The notes below the pieces were generated by a model. The model did not search any database. It saw nothing but the letters and a program-made list of their open reading frames with translations, and was not told the origin of the DNA. A DNA stretch of 64,000 nucleotides from Diprion similis. Its lineage: Eukaryota; Arthropoda; Insecta; Hymenoptera; Diprionidae. The stretch is from positions 6,215,001-6,279,000 of the forward strand of contig NC_060113.1 in assembly GCF_021155765.1 (NCBI RefSeq), in the 5' to 3' direction. The position numbers were made by a program, and so were the translations under genes. Below, piece by piece: positions 1 through 12,293 of this stretch (within the stretch, counting starts at the first letter, position 1; every line of letters starts with the position of its first letter).

Positions 1-397
1 CACTGAGTCAGGCAAGAGAATTCGTGACGCGACAAACTCGTAGGAAACTGTAAGATGGCCGATGAGGAGAATATTCAGAATAATTTCTCCATACTTCGGC
101 CTTCGCAACAGGATTTAGCTATCGCCTCACTTTTCGCTGATAACAAGCATTGGGCGTCAAGGACGAGGAACTTTTCCACTTCGTATATACCGATTCCAGC
201 AAAAGATTAGTGTTTGTTGCGGTAAAACAGGATTCCTATTTTAGGTTTTTTATCAGAGTTGACGTATGTTTGCGCTTATGATGTAACCCATTTTACCCTT
301 TGCTGCACGTTGAAGGCATTAATTGAGTGTAGTTCGTAGAGTGAAGTTCCGCAGTCGAAAAGAATCCACGATTCACGGTGTACGTCGAAGAGACGTC
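1..397 (+). other. 5' flank of RTK copy A
   Basis: This stretch precedes the signal-peptide exon of RTK copy A and matches the flanks of copy B (12051-12293) and copy C (41161-41364). Copy B lacks about 100-150 bases that are present here from about position 71. I see no clear TATA box or initiator, and the transcription start may lie outside the window. Confidence 0.6.
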
Positions 398-3300
398 ATG
401 TCGCGGGATCCTCGAGCCCTACTGATGGTAATACCATTACTATTTGGTTGTCTCGTGTTGGCTGTCGGGAATTCTGAAATCAAGGGTAAGTGGAAATATT
501 GAGGCACTCGGAGAGAAAGTGATGTTAGAAATCTAATTGGGTACATGATACTGTTGACCGAATTTCGAAGTCGTGATATCCGCATCACTGGAGCTGTATC
601 CACGCCACGTCACGTATATAATTGATCCTATAGTTCTTCATGCATAATTTTTTTTTTTCACTTCAATACGGCACAAAGAAGGCGTACTCGCTTGTGTCGA
701 TATCTTCTTCCTATTCAGAGTCATGACCGACTGAAAATGAACAAATGTGATATGTGTTTTATTGTTTGGAAATTCATATGGCGAACGTAATGCGCTGAAT
801 GTGAGATGAACATCATCAAATTGATGAGCAAGTCACTTCAACCAAAACAACTGTTTCAACAGAAATCAGAGAAGGTAAAATCCCCGCGGGTTGAAACCTG
901 AATTTCAGTCGGCATGGACAACCTCGCAAACCCTTTGTAAGTTTTCTGTACTTTGTGCTAGGTCGGACTATTCCGGATGCCACAACTGTTTTGGGGATTG
1001 TAGGAAATCCAGCGGCTCTAGAATGCGACGTGCGGGGATCTGTCGCTGAAATTAAGTGGCGAAAAATCAAAGGGCAACCGAGAAGCGAGAAGATCTTGAG
1101 GAAACTCACCGAAACTCGGCGCTACAACAAGACGTATTCAAGAACGAGTCTATATTTTTCAAACTTCTCACGGGACGACGAAGGAACTTACAAATGCTGG
1201 GCAAATGATGACAAAAACTTGACAACAAGCAGTAACATTTATCTTTATGTTATTTCGGATCGGACCGATGTGAAGTTGCTTCCCGTTGCTTTGGATGCGA
1301 ATACGATTTGTGTGAAATGGGAGATTTCATATTATTTGGCGCGCTATTATGTTAAATCGCTTCGCATTGAATCCCAGGAAAACGATTCACGCGAATGGCA
1401 TGGCAAGTATCAGACGTCAACTGAGCTCCGCAGCGGTGTCTATATTGCAGAAGGATTGAAACAAGACACAGACTACTGGTTCAAATTTATTTTGGAAAAT
1501 AATTTTCCACTAACTCTTGTTGGTTTTTCGGGACGAACAAAGACGCTAGAGAGAAATCCAGGTATAGCAGCTTCTCAATTCATTCAAAATTACACCCTGC
1601 AGTGATGAATATCACTCTCGCTATGCAAATTTTCAAGCTGCTTTAAGAAACTCCGTTCATTTTTTTATGATCAGAGATTTTTTGAACATGTATGGAAATG
1701 AATTTGAATATTTATTTTTGTTAATTTATTCGGTGAGATCTGTGAAAACGCATTTTGTATTTATTTGAGGTGATTTACTGTGATTCATTTTTATGCAGAA
1801 CCTCTATACCTTCCAATCGTTTCGGCTAGAGAAACGTCTGTCGATTCAATAACGATTGAATGGACAAAGCCACCTCTGGAAGTGGAAGATTGCTTCAAGT
1901 GGTACAAAGTTGGAATATACGAGTCAAACAGCAGTGGAGAACGCATATACAAGAGAGTAGCAACCACCAAAAACACTTGTAGAAAATTTGAGAATCTGAG
2001 ACCTTCAGTCGCTTATACGTTTGAATTACGTTTATGCGTCGATTCTTTGTGTCAACAAATCCTTTACGAAAGTTTCTGGTCGGACGATATCGTCCCAAAA
2101 GACAGGGGTATTGATATAACAATCACGGGTATAGATTGGCGAGGGATAACATGATGAAACTTGGAATTTCCAGATCCGAAATTCACCCCGAATGTTTCGG
2201 TGGTCGAAACTGGCGTCGCTTCAGCAACGATTGCGTGGAACGCACCACCGGCGAACTTGGAAGACCGCATTTATTACTACAAAATAGCATTGGACACCGA
2301 GTATTTCAGGAAGGAACTATACGTGAAGAAGACAGAGAATTTTTACAAATTCGAAAATCTTCCGCTGAACAAAACTAATCGATTCAAAGTAGCAGCCTGC
2401 AGCGATTACAAAACGCAATGCGGTAATTGGAGCGAGGAACGAGAAGCTTTCATAGACATCACAGGTATGACATGGAGATCTCAAAGAATTCAAGTGGAAA
2501 TAGAAAGAAGACTCGACGTTACTCGCTTCTATCAGAATTTGTTAATCATCATTGTATTTCTGTAACTAAACCGGTAAGATGCGTGACATTTTTCGGCTTC
2601 TCGCCGAACGAGAATAGTTCACGAGATTTTCGATAGAATGAAGTTGAACAAAAGCTTGAATAGAGGTGACACTTAACAAGGAACCGAGATTTATTAGTTC
2701 GTCAAGTTAGAGCAAGAGTGAAATTTTATTGACAATCGGGAATTGACGGAATTGACGATAGATTGCAATGGTAGTGACGAAAAGAAGAAAATACAGAATT
2801 TACGATGGACGATGAATAACGGAAGAGATAGACATTGATCAACAATTATCAAACATCGGTAGCTTAGATGACAGGATATTGATTACAGTGGTAAAATTGA
2901 TGATTTACAACAGTCAAAGGTATGAGGTAAAACTAACAAACAAATTCGGATTTATAATTCAGGAGAGATTATAAAACTATGAGAGTGAGAGAATTAGAAA
3001 AGGTTTCGCGAGGTAAAGGAATACACTGAATACACCTGATTACGATAAGCAGAACTCAAATTAACAAAAAAGTACGGTATTCTAGAAACATGAAATATAT
3101 GAAAGGTGAAAAGATATCGATACAAAAATACAAGAGAAATTACAAAAGCAGTTATAGCATGCAACTACAAAAGAATCGGAGAGATCAGAGATACAAAAGA
3201 TAGTCATTCGATAGTTACGAGGTCAGTCAACGATAATTTTTCGGAATTAATTATTCAACGAAATCGTGCAGTCACACGACTACTTACAGCGAGTCATCGT

Positions 3301-6066
3301 TTCCGGACCATGACTCAAAATGATTATAATCCTTACTGATTGGAAGGCTGCGTCGATCTTCGGAACGAGGGCTCCATTAAACTGGATAAGGATTGTGGAT
3401 GTCTTGGTACCTGGTTAGATTGCACGAAGGCGCGGAATTACAGAATTTACGAAGAAAAACATTAGTTACTAGTAGTTGTTGCCTATTTTGTATCAGATTT
3501 TCTTTGAGGACCTTACCGGGGACGCGTTTCACGAGAGTTTCTTTCAACCTTTTGGCCTTGTAACGGGCCATTCTAAAATGCCACATTACAACGTATTATT
3601 GATTCAATTACGTTATCCGATTATCAGATTCCAGAAGTGGGATAGAAGATGAAATATGGCTGATCACGGGAGCAATAGCTGTTCTACTTGTCATCGTCGT
3701 TGTAACGCTGCTGGCTCGGAACTGTCGCAGAAAGGTACTTTATACCCTGATAAATTTACTCTTGGCTCTCGTACCACGATGAACGGACTCATTGATTCCT
3801 CAACATGGAAAATGGCTCTGACGTTGTTGTGCAGGTACTAAAGCGAAAAATGATAAAAGCAAGACTGGAGTACTTCAATTTCGGGGCCCAGATTTCTCTT
3901 GATCCAGAATTGGCTGTGAGCGATCAGGCCGAGTTACTGCCGTATAACAAGAAATGGGAATTTCCACGGGATCTCCTGAAACTCGGTAATCCGCTGCTTC
4001 ATTTCCTCCACAGTAGTAGAAACTAAATACTAACCAAGAAACTCGGTATTTATAGTTAAGGATCAAGTATCGAAGCATGAGGTTTTTCCGTCAATTGACA
4101 TTTTCTTTCTGACATGAAATCATTTACTTCATGTTTCCGCAAAAAAGTTTCAGGTCTTATCGTCATGCTTATCCGACACAGACCCTTTGTGCACTACCCA
4201 ACTCGCTCTGTCGAAGTTTTTCCAAGCACAACCAATCGGTGGTCCGTCATGCATACCATTTACCTTTCAGACGAAGTACTAGGAAGTGGTGCGTTCGGCG
4301 TTGTGAGAATGGGACATGCGAAAACGATTTCCTCACGCGAGACAGTCACGACAGTTGCCGTCAAGACGGTCCGACCGACGGCCAACCTGAAGTGCATGAA
4401 GGCCCTTTATCGCGAACTCAAGATTCTCGTCTACCTGGGTCAACATCTGAACATCGTCAACCTTCTCGGCGCGTGTACCAAAAATATTGATTTGGGTGAG
4501 TCGGTGTAGGTGATTGATGGGTAATGAGTATGACGTCACACCATACGACCTCATGGAGAATAAGACTCACATATTCCGTTGGATTTCGATAGGAGAACTC
4601 TTGGTCATCGTCGAATACTGCCGATACGGAAATTTGCACGACTACTTGATACGACGCAGAGTCAACTTTGTCAATCAATTGAACAGTTCCGGAGAAGAAA
4701 TGAGCGTTCTGACTGCCTGTGAAGACGCGATGAATATCGATGACGTTGGGTAAGTCGCATGACCCAACACTGACATAAATGTTGGTGATTTCCGACTTAT
4801 CTTTGTTACGTCTCTATTTATTCGTGTCCGTATGACGGCGATATCATCATGATTTGTTTGACGATAGCTGCAATTGACTTCAAACCGATTCCCACCTTTA
4901 GAACCGGAATTCTCTTCACTTATTTTCGAATGGTCTCGGGAGAATATCATGACTTGACATGAGCTAATCAATTTATCTTGTCGCAACTGAATTGCGATGA
5001 ATCTCCGAGGACTAACCGTCATCGTCGAAACGGTTGCGCGTTTGTCCAGAGGATTCGTGAGAAACGAGTTCATTATTTCACCATCTAAACTGTAGCTTAA
5101 TTTTATTGTGTTATTCATGCAGTATCAACACGGATAGAGATTCCGACGGTAATTCAGAAATAATCAACTGCCCGAGTGACGTTGCTTCTACGACTACGGA
5201 TGCGAGAGTAGAAGAGTGTTCCTCTAATGATATTTCAACGGAACTCACCGCGCCATTGAAGTATCCAGGTGATCAGACAGACTTCAACTCAAAGCCGATG
5301 TGCACGTCCGACTTGGTGTGTTGGGCTTGGCAAGTCTCGTGTGGCATGCAGTACATCAGCGAGAAAAGAGTATGAAAAAATTCAAGACTGTCATCTTTTC
5401 GTAACAGCAGTCCCAAATGCTGACATATTTCACACGTGGTTTTATTCGCTAGCCTTAGACCGACATTGAAAATCACCCAAGTCTGTACGGACATTGGTGC
5501 GTAGAATGGAGTCTGCGATTATTCGTGTTTCAGATAATACACGGTGACTTGGCAACGAGAAATCTACTTCTAACCGACGACAACGTGGTGAAGATCTGTG
5601 ACTTTGGTTTGTCCAAGTCTCTCAGGGAAGAAGAGAATCAGACGAGCACGGAAAACGGTCCTCTTCCCGTCAAGTGGATGGCCATCGAGTCGCTCAGAGA
5701 TCGAGTATTTTCCACAAAATCGGACGTCTGGTCTTTCGGGGTGGTTTTGTGGGAACTGTTCTCCTTAGCGAGAACTCCTTACCCCCTGATAAGACCCGAG
5801 GATATGTGCCAAACACTGGCCGAAGGTTATCGTATGGAGAAACCGCAATACGCGTCCAGAAGCATGTGAGTGCCAAAAGCCGATTTTACCCGAATCGTCA
5901 ACGAATAAACACGCAACTCATAGGAATATTTCAAACCAAGATTTTTCACTTGTACTTCAGTTACCAAATGATGCTTCGTTGCTGGAAAGCGGAGCCATCG
6001 GAACGACCATCGTTCGAAAGGCTGAAGATCGACATTTCCGAGTTAATCGAAGAGCATGTGAAAACG
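398..6066 (+). CDS. Receptor tyrosine kinase, Pvr/PDGFR-VEGFR type, copy A
   Basis: This gene encodes a membrane receptor with a cytoplasmic tyrosine kinase. The exons I read are 398-485, 962-1561, 1799-2128, 2174-2464, 3628-3734, 3835-3985, 4271-4495, 4593-4749, 5123-5369, 5534-5865 and 5961-6066. All junctions are GT-AG and keep phase, giving 878 codons before the tail. Exon 1 is a signal peptide with a hydrophobic core after the ATG at 398. Exon 2 holds an Ig domain (Cys pair, DEGTYKC) and an FN3-like domain. Exons 3 and 4 are FN3 domains. Exon 5 contains the membrane helix (AIAVLLVIVVVTLLA). The kinase has GSGAFG, AVK, HGDLATRN, DFG and a Ser/Asp-rich insert. The closest kinase family I know is insect Pvr, but Pvr has seven Ig domains, so the ectodomain does not fit. 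The splice acceptor of the terminal exon used in copy B is deleted here, so the C-terminal tail is uncertain. Confidence 0.8.
2465..3627 (+). other. Large intron of RTK copy A
   Basis: This intron separates the last FN3 exon from the membrane-helix exon. It begins with a clear donor (ACAG|GTATGA) and ends at TTATCAG. I see no gene in it. Short open frames such as that at 3106-3339 are not shared with the matching intron of copy B, which is only about 656 bases long. Confidence 0.6.
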
Positions 6067-6169
6067 GTAAGCTTAATCGCTTGTAAAATTTGCAAGTATA
6101 TATCCATCGTTACCTGCTAAATCATCTGCATCAATTATACTTGACAAATTGTGAAAAGCAACACTTATT

Positions 6170-6285
6170 TGTGTCTTCAATAGTGCGATTTAGTTCAAAA
6201 AAATTTCAATATACCTACAAAAAATGTTCCCTTCGGGTCTGCAACGAAGCCTCAAAAAGACTGATCATTGTGGCACCAGTTTCAG
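6170..6285 (+). other. Terminal-exon remnant of RTK copy A without its acceptor
   Basis: The sequence around 6213-6260 matches the last coding exon of copy B (17581-17634), and the tail frame still ends at a TGA. The bases carrying the acceptor CAG and the first tail codons in B (CCAGGCGTATGC) are missing here and read CTAC. Either another upstream AG, for example at about 6191, is used, or the preceding intron is read through to the TAA near 6118. Confidence 0.6.
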
Positions 6286-6378
6286 TGTGTGGAAAAAATA
6301 TTTTTCTATAAACGTAAAAAATTTATATCCGCGAATTTTCAACACAACTTGTCTTTCTTGAGTCTCAGGAAGAAATGT

Positions 6379-7911
6379 GTGATAGATTCCTTGGTGTCAA
6401 AGGTCGCTCAGTCAAAAATTGACGGATAAATGACGTTTCGGCCCTGAGTGGGGCTCTCCTCATAACCACAATTTGATGAACAATTGATATTGCACACAGG
6501 CAAAAATTCCTATATACGCTTTAGCGCAATAGAACATACAAAGAAAGGAGACAAGAAATAAAGAACTTACATTAAAATACGAAAAAAACCTCAAGTCGAG
6601 GTAAAGATTCCATGCAAGGAAGAAAAGAAGCTTTACACATCAGATCAACAAATAACAGAACAAAGAACCTCAATCTTATTCCTGGTCAGGGGATGCAATC
6701 GTCGACTGAAAAGTACGGTCAGGTGTCAAAAGTGTAAACGTTGAGCTCACTCGTCGTGCGTGAAAGGGGCTTACCACATATTTACAACTAGTGTAGTTCA
6801 AATTCCATCTGGCTCTTTGGGAGACATGATAAATCAGAGGTAATCAGTAAAAATAAAACTTGTCACATGTATAAATAAAATTGTAAGTGTAAATGTAAAA
6901 ACGTGGAGTGTAAACACGTAAAAATTGCATAGCGAGCTGGCAGAACGTGCCTACAACCGAGGGGAAACTACTGATACGGAAACCAGAGAATAAATACTAG
7001 AACGAAACACAGTGTCTAATTATGCCGTTGTGTCGCCAACGAATCACGCTTAGTTTGACCAAGAAAGTTAAAATGTTACGGAAAGTTAAAAGTTATAAAT
7101 GTTAGAAAAGGTGTAAAAAAGTTAAACAGTTAGGTACATACGTTGTCGTGAAGAGGATTACTTGTGGAGTTTGAACGTAATCAAGTTGTAATACGCGTTA
7201 CTGAGGCTGTCTGTGTCTGGTCTCAAGTTAATAGAATCTCTGTCTCCCAGGATACTGCACATTTCTAGGACCAACCGCTTTCTGTAATCCTTTGCACGAC
7301 GAAGAATGCTGACATTATCATAATTAAAGTTATGATTTTACTCCACTCTTGTGTTTTCTCAGGGCTGTTTGTCTGTCTGGGTCTGCAAAAATGTTACGTT
7401 TGTGTTCATTTGAACTAGTTTTAAGGCAACGGCTTGTTTGACCTATGTAACATTTGTTGCAATTCCCACATGGTATCTTATATACTAGGTTTGAACGCTT
7501 TTAAATGGGGACATGGTCTTTTGGTAAGACTAACAGCCCTGACAAATTCTTGTTATTTTTGAAAACACATCTAATTTGGAACTTTTTAAGGGCTCTACGA
7601 AGAATTTGGGACAGGCCTTTGACATAAGGAAACGTCATAATAGAAGCCTTGGTGACTACATTGTCAGTTGTAGCGACTATTCCTTGTTCTAAATGTGCAT
7701 TGTCTCTAATCATCGATAAACGAGTAGTAATTCACTTATCAATCAAAGCGGGAGGATAATCGTTCTTCAACAAGACATCTCTGATCAACTTTATAGTCTT
7801 GAGATGAAACGATTCGTTTGCCGATAGGACACCCCTGTCCCTGCCCCCCTGTTTTGACACCAAGAAATCTATCACACAATTTTGAATAAGGTCGAGACAA
7901 AGTTTCAACTT
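6379..7911 (-). mobile_element. Penelope-like retroelement fragment, disrupted
   Basis: The insertion is flanked by a perfect 12-base duplication, AGGAAGAAATGT, at 6367-6378 and 7912-7923. The matching sites behind RTK copies B (near 17740) and C (near 45293) are empty. Minus-strand translation of about 7150-7911 gives a Penelope-type C terminus: a reverse-transcriptase end (FPYVKGLSQILRRAL), then a GIY-YIG endonuclease (KIPCGNCNKCYIGQTSR, NEHKRN), then a DYRKRLVLEM / DRDSINLRPDTDSLS segment. A TGA and a TAA break the frame, so it cannot make an intact protein. The 5' part of the element is absent. About 25 bases of the element recur in inverted orientation at the 6379 end, a layout common in this class. 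Confidence 0.85.
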
Positions 7912-7923
7912 AGGAAGAAATGT

Positions 7924-10013
7924 ATCGTGTAATTCTTGGCGACCCTTTTATATCGCCATTTGTCTGTTATGCGCTTCAGATAATCTTTTCCGGCCGTAGC
8001 GTGTTCCTTGGTACAATATGAAAAAGATAATACGTGTCGAAGGTTTGCTAATATCTATTTTTGACTAGTTTGAAAAAATACTTTTTACACGCTTTAAAAC
8101 CGGCGCTGCAGTGATCAGTATTTTTAATGCTTCCATTTAGACCAGAAGCACGAATTTCTTTCATGCGCTCGTAGAAAAATCAACAATTTTCGGAATCTGA
8201 AACATCCAAATATGTATTGAATGTATTTAAACGAATGATTTTTTTTCCACGTTGCATGATATAACGCCACGATGGTGGCATGGAAACACATTTCAGTTTT
8301 ACCTGGATTTGGGCAATCCGTACACCAGGATCTACGCAGATATCTGGAAACGCGAGAGAGAGAATCCGGCAAGTGCGGAAGAATCGGTCGACCTCCGAGA
8401 AGATTCGTGATTAAATAATTCCGGTCAACGTATTCAATGTTGATTCGTGTTCGCCTATCTGCATGGATCTACCACGATGCATAGCAAGCAGGGATACAAT
8501 GTCGTCAAAACTAAAGGTTCTGATTGGATGTTATTCCAATAACCAATTATGGTATGTCAAATCCTATCGAAGTATTCAAGCAATGGAATTCGACTTTTAA
8601 AAGGAAGAAAACCTCTGAATTTTTATTTTCAATAAAATTTTTTCGAACGAAAGTCACGCATCCGAAGGCTCAAAAAACGCTCTGATCGACTCAGGCATTT
8701 TCAGTGCTCATACGTGGTAAAACTTATGCAAATTGTAAATTAAAAAACTTGAGGAATTTCGAAAACTCAATTCTTTTCACGCCCACACGTTACGATATCG
8801 ACAAAAATATGTACGTTGGGTGAATCCCGATTGGATTGTAGACCAGAAAGGAGTTTCACACTGTATGAAATATTGTAGACGGAAAACTTTTCAAAGATAT
8901 TTTACAACGTATCCTTTCTACCGAAAAATAATTTGATGTTTTCAAAATAAGCTATAAACTTTACATAGAATGTCGACATAAATGTACGGAAGAGTCATAT
9001 TTGAGAATGATAACGAAAGAAAGAATCCCTCATCATTTCAATTGATTTCAGATCAGACGGTATATAAATTTTGGACACGTAATAAATTTTCTCGAATTCT
9101 ACGCGGCCTGATCACGAAACAAATGTGCCGGCAAAATTTTGATATTAATTTTACATACAGAATTTCAAACACTGGATGAACATTTGAAAGCGTTCGGAAC
9201 ATTTCATTCCAATGCAGGACGGTGGATAGAAATAAAAAAAACTACACATTTTGGTCCTGTTGCGTTAGCTTCTAACAAGTTTTTTGCGATATTTATCCAT
9301 ATCGACAACTGGAGGTAAAAATATCGATATTACACCTCCATATCTTACATAATCGATACTCGTACTGCAATATCGATAAGAGTGTATCAAGATCTCAACT
9401 GCCAAACAATAAACTGAGAATAATTCAATTCAGAGAAACCTGAAGTACTAATATTAAACGTAGTGTTGATGTATTTATCGAGTTATTATGGATTCTACTT
9501 AGATGATTAATTCTGATTTTTTGAACGGTAAAATGTTATGTACAATGAAAATTTTCTCAACTAGAGTAAGTCTGAATAAACAATACAAACTGAAGCAGAT
9601 TTACAATTCTTCTTCCAAGTAAATATTTGTCGATATTTTCTACATCGATATTGAAGAGCGCGATAAATATCGATTCGAAATATCGATACGCCAACGAAAT
9701 CACCGAACACCATTCAGACTGCTGCTCCTTCTCGATATTCAATTCCAAATCCAAGTTTACGGGTGAACCCCACCCCTGCGTTGTAGATCGCACATTTGTC
9801 AGTCGGCAAGACATTCCAACGAGAAAATACATCGACCAGACACTGTGCTGCCACCTTGTAACAGCCGACCAACAAACACACTTCCTTGGCTGAAAGCTAA
9901 TCGATTTAATCGCATACTTTGAAATTTCTAGCGCGAGTACAAAACATTTATGCATCTACTAAATATCCATACGTTATTATCCGCGCACCCGCTAACCGCT
10001 GATTATGAAACAG
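7924..10013. repeat. RTK downstream duplicated unit, copy A
   Basis: This non-coding block recurs behind RTK B (about 17750-19920) and in part behind copy C (about 45300-46529). A piece is inverted at 33360-33730. A landmark is the GCGCTTCAGATAAT stretch near 7970. Relative to B it has lost about 300 bases near 8515 and carries about 260 extra bases around 8780-9040. Open frames inside are not kept in the copies in a way that suggests a protein. Confidence 0.75.
9285..9700. promoter_or_regulatory. Cluster of TATCGATA-like motifs, copy A
   Basis: Several ATCGAT cores lie at about 9297-9400 and 9640-9690, including AATATCGATATT inside a near-perfect palindrome at 9310-9340. TATCGATA is the DRE motif bound by DREF in insects and is typical of housekeeping promoters. 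The cluster recurs in the copy at 19165-19600. No transcript can be assigned from sequence alone. Confidence 0.4.
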
Positions 10014-10020
10014 GTTTTAC

Positions 10021-10042
10021 ATATATATATATATATATATAA
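10021..10042. repeat. (TA)n microsatellite
   Basis: An uninterrupted run of TA dinucleotides. The shorter counterpart behind RTK copy B is at 19933-19948. Confidence 0.9.
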
Positions 10043-10113
10043 TTGCAGACACGTACAGGCTACTCAGTCTCGCATTTGCAATTTACAAGCAACTGTAAGA
10101 ACCTGTGTGTACA

Positions 10114-10729
10114 CGGGGGTGGCGCAAAAAAACCGACTATTTTTTTTTTTTTTCTCATTCTCGTATGACAAAATGTTAGTTTTTGATGTTTTAAGAGCCC
10201 ACTCCAAAGGACAGCTGAAAAAAAAAATTTTGAGAGGTTGCTCCAAGTTTTTTAAAATGTCGAAAATCGTCAAAAAATTAAATTAAACAAATTGTATTTT
10301 CGATATTTTGTTTGATTTTTAATTCATGTCGTGGTGTATTGTTATCGATTCTTTCTTACTAAATTCAGGAAAAAAAATTCATGAAATTTTAATAGGAATA
10401 TCAAAAGGTTGCTCGAAAAAATCTAAAGAAATGCACCAAAAAATTTAAAAAAAATCATGAGCGACCTTTCAAAATTCAAATTTTGAACTGAAACTTTCAG
10501 AGACTTATTTGTTTTTTATCTAAAAAATTATACCGTAGCGACAAAAAAAATTTGAAAAAAAAAATCGATTTTTGACGGGTTCTGAGGTTTCAAAAACTGT
10601 GGAACGACCTCTCAAAATTTTTTTTTTGAACTGTCCTTTGGAGTGGGCTCTTAAAACATCAAAAACTAACATTTTGTCACACGAGACTCAAAAAAAAAAA
10701 ATATAGTCGGTCTTTTTGCGCTACCCTAG
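10114..10729. mobile_element. hAT-type foldback MITE
   Basis: The two halves of this 616-base element are inverted copies of each other, with ends that read C(G/T)(G/A)GGGT(G/A)GCGC. It is flanked by an 8-base duplication with one mismatch: TGTGTACA at 10106-10113 and TGTATACA at 10730-10737. An 8-base duplication and CAGGGGTGGC-like ends are typical of hAT elements. It contains no transposase and is therefore non-autonomous. A transcript through it would form a long hairpin. Confidence 0.75.
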
Positions 10730-10799
10730 TGTATACACATGACACGTACTTTGAGGTGTATGTGTGCGGCACTCGCAAAGATAAGTCACAACAAGATAG

Positions 10800-12293
10800 G
10801 GATTATTCTATAGAATCTCTGTCGTTCTTTTGAATTATTTATTATCAACCAAGTTTCTTTTGAAATCACTTTCATGTGCATGTGCGAATGATTTTTTCAA
10901 TATATATGTATATATGTTTTTATCTTTTTCTTTACAATATATTTGGTAGATTTTGGCTATTGCCTTTAACCTTGTCTCGCTGTCCCTTTTATTTATACCT
11001 ATATACAAATATATGTGCTTACCAATATACATTTCTTTTTTTGCATTTATCTTATTTCGTTGATGATTTTGGCCAACATATTTTATAATTCGGACGTAAT
11101 CACCCAAATCCATTACATTCGTTACAGAACCTATCGACGCGCCCTGTTGCCTTGTTTTATTACTGCAAGCATGAATATATTTCACGGATCTACGACGATG
11201 TTGCAGAATTCTTCAGTTCTCTCAGAATTTGCAAAATTCTATGCATATTTGCTCGAATTCGAGGTGCATGTATTACAAATAAGTCCGTATGTCTATAATA
11301 CGACTGGCAGTAATGAAAAAAAAAAATCCTTCTGAAAAGTTTCCGTCATTTGTTTTGGCTTACTAACATAATAATCCTGACGTCTAGAAACTGATATAAA
11401 GTCACCGGTCAGGATGAACTACGCCCTATATTCTACAGAGTCTTTAGCAGATCTGCCGTGACTTGTAATCAGATACTGAATAGAAACATATTATTGGAAA
11501 GGAATCCATTTGACGCACGACGCATGTCGAGTATCCTGTTTCATTTCTCACTAATTCGATGACTTTCTGATGAATATCCTGTTATTGTACGTTTCTGATA
11601 TAGATAAAAGATGTGTTTCATCCGAATTGATGATTTAATGGCTAACCGTTTGATTATTGACCGGAATCAACGTTTCATTTCTGCGTCCATGTCCTCGACG
11701 TTCACCACAAGTTCTTACGAGCCCAAACGAGAGGAAAATGTATGAAAGAATTGAATATCATTGAGAATTCTAAAAAACAAGTATTGATTTATAACTAAGC
11801 GAACATCTTTGGCGCCTCGAAATTACATGTAAATATTTTGTTTGCTGTCCCGGCTGTAGCGATTTGAGTCATCCAGAAATAACTAATTGGAACATTGTAG
11901 ACAAGAGAATTATTGCAGAAGTCATTCATAATTCACCTACAGCTGCTTTTTGTTCGGGAGAATCCGATACTGCTGTGATAGATTCGACCGTGTTCAATGG
12001 AATGGAGAACTTGGCTACAACGTGATGTCCGTTACCAATAGAGACGTCGCACTGAGTCGGGCGAGAGAATTCGTGACACGACAAACTTACAGGAAGCTGT
12101 GAGATGGCCGATGTTTTTGCGGTCAACCACGATTTCCATTTTTGGTTTTTTATCAGAGTTGACGTATGTTTGCGCTTATGATGTAACCCATTTTACCCTT
12201 TGCTGCACGTTGAAGGCATTAAGTGTAGTTCGTAGAGTGAAGTTCCGCAGTCGAAAAGAATCCACGATTCACGGTGTACGTCGAAGAGACGTC
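10800..12293 (+). other. 5' flank of RTK copy B
   Basis: No gene is evident. Positions 10920-11325 reappear at 42845-43250 and positions 11826-12118 at about 40954-41270, both upstream of copy C but in the reverse order. The segment from 12051 matches the start of the window. Confidence 0.6.

Noticed and set aside
800-890. Possible extra exon between signal peptide and Ig exon of copy A
   Set aside because: Exon 1 splices directly to position 962 in frame, and the candidate has a one-base difference in copy B that breaks its frame.
816-1109. Minus-strand open frame over the Ig exon, repeated in copies B and C
   Set aside because: It is the shadow of the receptor Ig exon on the other strand. 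The real frame has domain motifs and consistent splice phases.
6379-7911. DNA transposon with terminal inverted repeats around GTGTGATAGATT
   Set aside because: The inverted ends are copies of the reverse-transcriptase coding region, and the interior encodes a Penelope-type GIY-YIG end, so the element is a retroelement.
9557-9955. Overlapping open frames on both strands in the downstream unit, partly kept in B and C
   Set aside because: The copies differ in length and frame, no family motif is seen, and conservation is explained by recent duplication.
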